From Massilia atriviolacea (GTDB lineage: Bacteria; Pseudomonadota; Gammaproteobacteria; Burkholderiales; Burkholderiaceae_D), in assembly GCF_003953935.1 (NCBI RefSeq), contig NZ_RXLQ01000001.1:651603-715602 (forward strand): a stretch of DNA of 64,000 nucleotides, in the 5' to 3' direction. The notes below the pieces were generated by a model, which searched no databases, was not told where the DNA came from, and saw only the letters and a list, made by a program, of their open reading frames with translations. The first letter of the stretch is position 1. Each line of letters opens with the position of its first letter. Positions 58,422 to 64,000 of this stretch are shown here, one piece after another. Position numbers and translations under genes: made by a program.

Positions 58422-60191
58422 TCAGGCCATGAGAACGTAACGCCCGGGCGCCGGGTCGAGCATGGCGCTGGCGCGCCACACAGCGCCGGCTTCGACGCGC
58501 TCACCCGATTTCTGTTTCAGCCAATCGGCCCACGCGGGCCACCAGGAGCCGGGGCGATTAGGCATCTGTCGCCACCATTGCTCAGCATCCACGGTGGGCG
58601 CCCCGCCATCGCGCACACCAATCTGGTAACTTTTTTCGTCCGCCGATGGGCCTGGCGGCGCGACAATGCCCGCATTGTGTCCGCCACTGGCAAGACAGAA
58701 GGTGATTTCCGCATCGGTGACCGCGTGGACCTTGTACACGGACTTCCATGGCGCCACAGTATCGCGCCGCGCGCCCAGCGCAAAGATTGGCAGCCTGATG
58801 TCGGCCAGGCATACCGCCTTCCCATCGACGACATAGCGTCCATTGACGAGATCGTTGTGAAGATACAGATGGCGCAGATACTCGCTGTGCTGCCTGTAAG
58901 GCATTCTGGTGGCGTCCGCAGTCCATGCGGCCAGTTCGGTCCGTGGCTGCCCGCTTCGGCCCAGCAAATAGTTTTGCACGATGCGCGACCAGACCATGTC
59001 TTTTGAATTCAGCAGCGCAAACGCGCCTTGCATTTGTTTGCCGTCGAGATAGCCTTGCCGCGCCATGAGCGCATCGAGGTAGGCCAGCTGGTTTTCGTCG
59101 ATAAAGATGCCCAGCTCACCGGGCTCGGAGAAATCAAGCTGGGCCGCCAGCAGGGTCAGCGACCTGAGGCGCGTGTCGCCGCGCCTTCCCAGCACTGCCG
59201 CAGCGATGGCCAGCAAGGTGCCGCCCAGGCAGTACCCGAGCGCATGCATTCGCCTGCCCGGGAATGTCGCCTCGACGATGTCGATGGCGCACAGCACCCC
59301 GCTGGCGAGGTAGTCGTTCATGCCGAGCTCGCGATCGTTTTCATCGGGGTTGCGCCACGAGAGCATCACGACCGAGTGCCCCTGCCGAACTAGAAACCTG
59401 ACCAGTGAGTTGGGTGGCGACAAATCGAGTATGTAATATTTCATGATCCATGGCGGTACCAGCAGCACCGGTTCGGCGTACACCGTGTCGGTCTGCGGCG
59501 CATACTGGATCAGTTCGATCAGGCGATTTCGATAAATAACCTTACCGGGGGTGATGGCGACCCCGCGGCCCGGAAGGAACGCGTCGGCGGTCGCTTCCGG
59601 CACGCCGGCAAGCAGGCGCACGCTGTCGACGGCCCAATTGTACATTCCCTCCAACAGGTTTCGGCCGCCGCGCCGAAAGGTTTCGTGCAAGACGACCGGA
59701 TTGAGCGCGATGAAATTCGATGGCGCAACCATATCCAGGAGCTGGCGTGAGGCAAATATCATCAACTGTTCATGATGCGGCGTCACACCGGGTACGCCTT
59801 GCGTGGCGTTGTGCCACCACTGCTGAGTGAGGAGGAATGACTGATACACGAGGTTAAATGGCCACATCCGCCATTCCGGCGCGCTGAAACGGCGGTCCTG
59901 CGGCAATGGTTCGATACATGGCGGGCAGCCGTCGCACGGTAGGTTTGTGAAGGTCCGAAGCAGCCTGGCGTACTTGCGTCCGGCCTTGATCGCCAGTTGA
60001 CCCTGTTTCGCGGGAGAACACGCCAGATGCCAGGCCCAGTCCCAATACGCTGTCCACGTCGACATCGGCGACAATCCTGCCGTCGCCCATGCCCACTGCG
60101 CCGTGACTGGACGTATCCCGGGTTCGCGCGACGCAATAGCAACCCCGGCATGGGGATGCGCCCGTTCCGCCACCTGCAAGCTCTGATCCAT
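58422..60191 (-). CDS. phaC: Class I poly(3-hydroxyalkanoate) synthase PhaC
   Basis: This encodes 589 residues. N-terminal PhaC domain (about 70-240), then an alpha/beta-hydrolase domain with the lipase-like box GYCLGG holding the catalytic Cys. Asp in GARRDTVAPW and His in SGGHNAGIV complete the triad. It polymerises 3-hydroxybutyryl-CoA to PHB. The ATG at 60191 behind gagggg is chosen over a longer frame. It is probably an accessory phaC of the stress cluster; the linked phbB is decayed. Confidence 0.95.
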   Translation of the reverse strand: MDQSLQVAERAHPHAGVAIASREPGIRPVTAQWAWATAGLSPMSTWTAYWDWAWHLACSPAKQGQLAIKAGRKYARLLRTFTNLPCDGCPPCIEPLPQDRRFSAPEWRMWPFNLVYQSFLLTQQWWHNATQGVPGVTPHHEQLMIFASRQLLDMVAPSNFIALNPVVLHETFRRGGRNLLEGMYNWAVDSVRLLAGVPEATADAFLPGRGVAITPGKVIYRNRLIELIQYAPQTDTVYAEPVLLVPPWIMKYYILDLSPPNSLVRFLVRQGHSVVMLSWRNPDENDRELGMNDYLASGVLCAIDIVEATFPGRRMHALGYCLGGTLLAIAAAVLGRRGDTRLRSLTLLAAQLDFSEPGELGIFIDENQLAYLDALMARQGYLDGKQMQGAFALLNSKDMVWSRIVQNYLLGRSGQPRTELAAWTADATRMPYRQHSEYLRHLYLHNDLVNGRYVVDGKAVCLADIRLPIFALGARRDTVAPWKSVYKVHAVTDAEITFCLASGGHNAGIVAPPGPSADEKSYQIGVRDGGAPTVDAEQWWRQMPNRPGSWWPAWADWLKQKSGERVEAGAVWRASAMLDPAPGRYVLMA

Positions 60192-60722
60192 TTGTCGGCC
60201 CCTCGTTCGTTGATCGTACCTTGTTTGAATGAACTGACAGAACCGGTTCCGGTTCACGAGCGCCCCGCCCCCTTGCTTTGCGCCGCGCAGCCATCGCCGG
60301 CGGCCTTGTGCCAGGTCGACCGCCATCAATGGGGCGTTGCACTGTCTGACACCGGAATACCTCCAGGGTTCCCTCCCTCATGACGCATGGTGTCTGCAGA
60401 TCTCCCACCGCGTCACGCCGCCCTTGCAAGTCGCTTGTGCCGGATGCCGCACACAGGCTGCTCCAGGCATCTTGCGAACGCCATGGCCTGCCCTGCGGGC
60501 AGGGCAGCTGAGCGGCCGGCAACGTGTCGCTGCCGCGTACGCGACGGCGGCCATATTTGCGGCGTCGGTCAACTGCTGGCGCGGCCCGGATCTGAACCGT
60601 TGCCGGATGTTTTGAGGTGCGTCAAACAATTGACCATGTTGGCGCCTGGTATGCCTGATGAGAGCGAAGGAGAGGACGCTTACGCACGGTTCGCAGCGTT
60701 TCCTGCATCGCAGACAGGCGAG
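60192..60722. other. About 530 bases without a supportable gene
   Basis: No convincing frame. Contains an FNR-like site at 60612-60625 and a short GC-rich palindromic stretch (ctgccctgcgggcagggcag, about 60493-60512). Confidence 0.5.
60612..60625. promoter_or_regulatory. FNR/ANR-like box
   Basis: TTGAG-GTGC-GTCAA, two mismatches to TTGAT-N4-ATCAA. It lies 98 bases before the small gene at 60723 and about 420 before phaC on the other strand. Confidence 0.4.
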
Positions 60723-60866
60723 ATGAACGCAATGTGCAACATGCACAAGAAGATGAAGGGCACGAGAACGCCGGAAGGACCTCCGGCGATCATCGACGAG
60801 CAAATGAAATCAATATCGCCCGACATGTTGCAGAAGCACATGACGGTGATGCGGAAATGTCAGTGA
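60723..60866 (+). CDS. Small Met/His-rich metal-associated protein, possibly a remnant
   Basis: About 47 residues: MNAMCNMHKKMKGTRTPEGP, then PDMLQKHMTVMRKCQ. This resembles the C-terminal part of periplasmic Met-rich proteins that lie beside copper ATPase genes. It lacks a signal peptide, so it is probably the 3' end of a decayed gene. The copper ATPase remnant follows. Confidence 0.5.
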   Translation: MNAMCNMHKKMKGTRTPEGPPAIIDEQMKSISPDMLQKHMTVMRKCQ

Positions 60867-61065
60867 TCGCCAAGGCAGTGCGCGTTGACGCCCCTTGCCG
60901 GCGCAATCGCGCTCGCATCGCATCGCATCGCATCGCAGGCATTGTTTCGAGCAAAGAAGCCGGCAGTGAGGAAGGTCCACGATTCCCTTTGCGGGCGAGC
61001 GGCTGCACGATCATGTTCTGGTAGCCCCATCCCGATGAAGTTCCCATCGGGATCGCAGTGATCCG

Positions 61066-61440
61066 GTGCATCCGGAAATTCGGCGTGCCAAGCGGGGCAA
61101 TTGCCCGCTATGCAGGATGCGCTGGAACCGGCGTTCCCTTCGCTCGACGGCGAGGAGAATCCTGAACTGGCCGATGTCAGGCGCAGGTTCTGGTGGACCT
61201 TGCCGCGGTCCGTCGCAGTGGCCATATCGGACATATTCGGCCCCGATCCAGCTTGGGTATTCGGTTTCGTCGACGGGCTTGCTGTACTCATCATTGCCTG
61301 TCCGTGTGCGTTGGGCCTGACAACGCCGATGTCGGTCATGGTGACCATCCACGACAATGAAAGGTATTGGTACCAATGCGCCCAAAAAGGGATGCCATTA
61401 CAGCTAACAAATCGGCACGGCAAGCTTGCATGGGCTATCG
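61066..61440 (+). pseudogene. Copper P1B-ATPase (CopA-like) remnant
   Basis: Pieces in order: [18 protein letters not shown], then after a frameshift [55 protein letters not shown] and [16 protein letters not shown]. Conserved CPC is present, but the phosphorylation (DKTG) and ATP-binding domains are gone and the membrane region has a large deletion. Confidence 0.85.
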
Positions 61441-61693
61441 TTTCCGAGACTTGGGGCGAAGCAAGCCGGCTGTTCGCTAACCTAGCGTGTGTCCGAAATG
61501 ACTTGACCACAGCAGTATAGGCCACAGGCATCGGCTGCCCGCACGCCGCGCAAGTGGTCAGGCAAGCAGTAAGCCGGTGCTCTTCGACCGGCTCGGCACG
61601 GGCGGTATGACGAGACATCACATCCTAAATCAACTCAATCCGCGTTAGACCACCGACGCGTCAAATTGCGCCCAAGCTTAATTTGCTTTCATA

Positions 61694-61719
61694 GAAAAAA
61701 AGCCCGCCGGAGCGGGCTG
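61694..61719 (-). terminator. Rho-independent terminator
   Basis: On the - strand AGCCCGCT-CC-GGCGGGCT is followed by seven T. It lies directly after the small membrane-protein gene. Confidence 0.9.
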
Positions 61720-61727
61720 TAATTCGT

Positions 61728-62048
61728 TTAGGTATTTTCCGGCTTTGACACCGCCTTGGTCTCGCTCCGCTTGCCGAAGTAAAACCCGATCACCAGCGTC
61801 AAGAGCGGAGGGATAACTTGGAGGCAGGCCTCAAATATCTTCTGCGCGCGCGCCTGAATTTCCGCGCCTTCTGCCCAGTAATACATCGCCATTGATAGGA
61901 TGAAGACCAAGGTCATGGCCGTCAGCACGACCGACCCGAAGTAAAGCTGCCTACTTTCCGCATCCTGACCATTTACTGTACGGATCAAATAAACCATTGC
62001 CATCACGATCAGGAACTCACCCAGCAGAAACCACATGATATTCGACAA
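61728..62048 (-). CDS. Small membrane protein, prophage region
   Basis: This encodes 106 residues with three membrane helices (about 3-22, 36-58, 76-93) and a charged tail (FYFGKRSETKAVSKPENT). Start set at a TTG (62048) because aaggagg lies 7 bases ahead of it; a GTG at 62093 or ATG at 62087 has none. It sits at the end of a prophage head block and could be holin-like, but no family is recognised. GC is lower than in the neighbours. Confidence 0.7.
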   Translation of the reverse strand: MSNIMWFLLGEFLIVMAMVYLIRTVNGQDAESRQLYFGSVVLTAMTLVFILSMAMYYWAEGAEIQARAQKIFEACLQVIPPLLTLVIGFYFGKRSETKAVSKPENT

Positions 62049-62153
62049 AATACGCCCTCCTTGAGGATTGATCGCATCGAGTTGCATCGACACGAAGTTT
62101 GCACTGATATTAATTATATCTTTGCAAACTGATCAATACTCATGGGAGTAAAA

Positions 62154-62381
62154 CTATTTCCTGCTCGTTACGACAAAATGCGCAGGCACCTCGCCGTGCG
62201 CCACCAGATCGACGGCCATCACGGCGCGCCCATCAGGAAGCGCGACCGGCGCGCCGCCCATGCCGATCGCTGATATCTTAGCCAGCGCGGCCGCGAGATC
62301 GTCGATAGCCATGGGCTTGGGTGACGCCGGCGGCACGGGCAGCGTCGGCGACGCCGGCAGGGATCTCGGGTGGAATGTCAT
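62154..62381 (-). CDS. Short phage hypothetical protein
   Basis: A 75-codon frame (starting MTFHPRSLPASP). It begins 15 bases after the expected true stop of the head-morphogenesis gene, which supports it as real. Proline-rich N-terminus, then a small beta-rich part (MGGAPVALPDGRAVMAVDLV). Unknown role. Confidence 0.6.
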   Translation of the reverse strand: MTFHPRSLPASPTLPVPPASPKPMAIDDLAAALAKISAIGMGGAPVALPDGRAVMAVDLVAHGEVPAHFVVTSRK

Positions 62382-63420
62382 GCGCCGATGCTACCCTACT
62401 GCGAGTACATCTCCTTGAGGCTGACAGCTTCAGCGGTCTGCCGCTCATGTTCACCAGGTCGCGCGGCGCCAGCTTGCCCTCTCGGAACAGCGCAGCACGG
62501 CCAGGGCCGAGTACCTCGTTCTGGTAGTCGGCGCCCTTCATCGTCAGGTAGTCGGCGAAAGTCGTCTTGGCGCTAATCGGCCCGCTCGACGATGCACGCG
62601 CGCCCTCTTCTGGCTCGTCCAGGTCGATCCCCATCTCGCGGAAGATCTTCATCACTGCGATCTCGGTCGACCGGCAGCCGTGGTGCCGAGGCACGCCATC
62701 GTTAGACTGCAGGTGGTTCTCGCCCATCGGTTCATAGTGCAGATCCCATTGCGCGCCGCCGTATGCAATGCACATCAGGCCGGAATGCCCGTCCATGGTC
62801 GAAACTTGCTCAATGGCGGTCATCAGGTGCCGATTCATCTCGAACGTTGCACGGCGCGCCGCAGCTGCCACGCCGGCCATGCTGGTCTGCACGGTCGACA
62901 GCGCGTTCTTGCGCGCCATCGGCATCACGCCCGGGATTTCGTCGGTGCCGACTACGCGCGCAACGATCTGAGCGTTCGTCTCGCCCTGCGCTGCCCCGAT
63001 GCGGATTTGCGTTGCCAACTCGAACGCCGTGTCCTGCTGCTGGCGCAGCCACCAGGTGCGCGCCGGCGATCCCAGCATCAGGGTGTCGCTGACCAGGTAG
63101 TTCTCGGTCGGCATGCCAACGCCAATGCGGGCTTCGATCACCGTCGACAGCGCGGAGTGCACGCCCAGCGCCTCGACTTGCGCCATGGCACCCAGGTCGG
63201 CCACTAGCTGGGCCCGACCGTAGTAGTCGGCGATCAGCGCATTCGATTTGCGCAGCAGCGCGCTCTTGCCAGCCTTGTCCAGCTCGGACAGAGCCGGTGC
63301 GCTGGCCAGCACGCCCACGATATCCTTTTGCATCGGGATCAGCAGCGCGAGCACCTTGGCCTTGACTTCTGCCTCGGCGCGCAGCATCAAGACATTGTGC
63401 TGGATGAGCAGGTCCATCAA
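62278..63420 (-). CDS. Phage head-morphogenesis protein, C-terminal frameshift
   Basis: This encodes 380 residues as read. N-terminal 340 residues resemble SPP1 gp7/Mu F-like minor head proteins (helical, with MARKNALSTVQTSMAGVAAA and HYEPMGENHLQS). After NMSGRPL the frame slips: the other frame continues AEAVSLKEMYSQ and stops at 62396, just before the next gene's start. The present 3' tail (ASRRCTRSRVASAHD on) is therefore out of frame. The start overlaps the portal fragment. Confidence 0.75.
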   Translation of the reverse strand: MMDLLIQHNVLMLRAEAEVKAKVLALLIPMQKDIVGVLASAPALSELDKAGKSALLRKSNALIADYYGRAQLVADLGAMAQVEALGVHSALSTVIEARIGVGMPTENYLVSDTLMLGSPARTWWLRQQQDTAFELATQIRIGAAQGETNAQIVARVVGTDEIPGVMPMARKNALSTVQTSMAGVAAAARRATFEMNRHLMTAIEQVSTMDGHSGLMCIAYGGAQWDLHYEPMGENHLQSNDGVPRHHGCRSTEIAVMKIFREMGIDLDEPEEGARASSSGPISAKTTFADYLTMKGADYQNEVLGPGRAALFREGKLAPRDLVNMSGRPLKLSASRRCTRSRVASAHDIPPEIPAGVADAARAAGVTQAHGYRRSRGRAG

Positions 63421-63893
63421 CCACTGCTCGAGCGCGCTAAGTCGGTCACCGGCGCAGGCTTGGCGCCAGGCTTCGTGACCGGTTCGGCGCCCGGCACCTT
63501 TGGCATTGGCACGTCGAAGGTAGGCAGCTCGTTGAAGTAGGTTTCAGCGGAGATTTTGCCACCGGTAACGCTCTTGAACAGCAGGTCGGCGGATGCCTCG
63601 GCCAAGGTGGCAGCGCCGAAGTCCTTGAAGACGGCAAGGTGCGCGCCTTGCGGCTCGCCCACCCAGGCAGCCATCAGCTGCAGCGCCTGGTCGAGCGGGT
63701 CTTCAATGTTCTCGGCCACCTTCTTGAGCGCGCACGATCCCTGCTCGTTGTCAGCCAGGATTTGGCTCTCGGTCACGTTGCCCGGTTTGATTACCAGCAG
63801 CTCGGCGCCGGCCTGGCGCATGCGGTCTTCCAGCTCGAGGATGGACAGGCGGCCGGCTTCAATCGCGGCGCCACTGTGCTCGACGAACTTCAT
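63417..63893 (-). pseudogene. Phage portal protein (DUF4055-like), 3' fragment
   Basis: The 158-codon frame matches the C-terminal part of DUF4055-type portal proteins: KFVEHSGAAIEAGRLSILEL, EDRMRQAGAELLVIKPG, ALQLMAAWVGEPQG. The N-terminal two thirds are missing: upstream, after about 63895, the sequence changes to an istB fragment on the + strand. Truncation by insertion of an IS21-type element is inferred. Confidence 0.75.
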
Positions 63894-63899
63894 GTCCGC

Positions 63900-63925
63900 A
63901 TCAGGGCGATCTATCAGGGCGATCT
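63900..63925. repeat. 13-base direct repeat at the portal/istB junction
   Basis: atcagggcgatct occurs twice head to tail (63900-63912, 63913-63925), between the portal fragment and the istB fragment. It may be a product of insertion or slipped repair. Confidence 0.7.
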
Positions 63926-63931
63926 GTTTGA

Positions 63932-64000
63932 GGCGGCCTGGGCTTTGTGGAGCGGCACAAGAACATGGTGCTGGTAGGCCCGAGCGGCGTAGGCAAGACG
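63932..64000 (+). pseudogene. IS21-family istB fragment, runs off window
   Basis: The + frame reads GGLGFVERHKNMVLVGPSGV, then GKT, the Walker A region of IstB. A TGA lies directly upstream at 63929-63931, so the N-terminal part is missing. The 3' part is beyond the window. Confidence 0.75.

Noticed and set aside
60905..60937. Short cgcat tandem repeats
   Set aside because: Four copies of a 5-base unit in non-coding sequence, with no link to a gene or variable trait.

Overview
The window reads as a high-GC betaproteobacterial chromosome, most likely Oxalobacteraceae (Massilia/Duganella/Herbaspirillum-like). That placement is an inference from base composition, PHB genes and gene content; there is no rRNA to confirm it. 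Two unlike regions meet near 44 kb.

Region A (about 0.8-44 kb) is a complete type III secretion (T3SS) island of the Hrp1/HrpL kind. Two near-identical ECF sigma factors open it. At least eleven sites fit the HrpL promoter rule GGAACC-N15/16-CCACNNA, and they sit in front of nearly every transcription unit. A + strand operon carries sctD-N-O-P-Q-R-S-T-U (2.4-9.8 kb). A second + operon carries sctI-J-K-L plus a Cys-free secreted-protein candidate (33.3-36.8 kb). A divergent - operon carries hrpF-like, hrpG-like, sctC and a DUF4124-like gene (33.1-30.1 kb). A further - operon carries a small ORF, sctW, a SycN-like chaperone, sctX/sctY-like genes and sctV (41.5-37.0 kb). Likely substrates under hrp boxes are two identical 51-residue proteins (candidate Hrp pilin), a 1537-residue AvrE-like effector with a divergent DspF/AvrF-like chaperone, a 37-residue proline-rich microprotein followed by a GNAT-like gene, and a 721-residue effector candidate of lower GC with possible amidoligase-like motifs.

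Inside the island (29.1-18.5 kb, - strand) lies a full R64/PAP-type type IVb pilus operon: pilL, N, O, P, Q, R, S, a second PilT-like ATPase, pilM, pilV and a lytic transglycosylase. It starts behind its own HrpL box. Another PilT-like ATPase lies at 10.2-11.3 kb. A pilus wired into the T3SS sigma regulon is the most notable observation here. An atypical OmpR-type regulator (HrpG-like) is divergent from the pilus operon.

Region B (44-61.5 kb) has tatD, a fabI homologue, two paralogous PAS/GGDEF proteins, and a stress/low-oxygen cluster (BON protein, Zn-alcohol dehydrogenase, L,D-transpeptidase, universal stress protein, SYLF protein, PHA synthase). This cluster is heavily decayed. Remnants of istB, a nicotinamidase, an Hsp20, an aminoglycoside phosphotransferase/kinase, a PRPP synthetase, phbB and a copper P-type ATPase remain. 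FNR/ANR-like boxes survive at 54.06 and 60.61 kb.

Region C (61.7-64 kb) is a prophage fragment (small membrane protein, short ORF, head-morphogenesis protein with a C-terminal frameshift, 3' part of a DUF4055-type portal gene). It abuts an IS21-type istB fragment that runs off the window.
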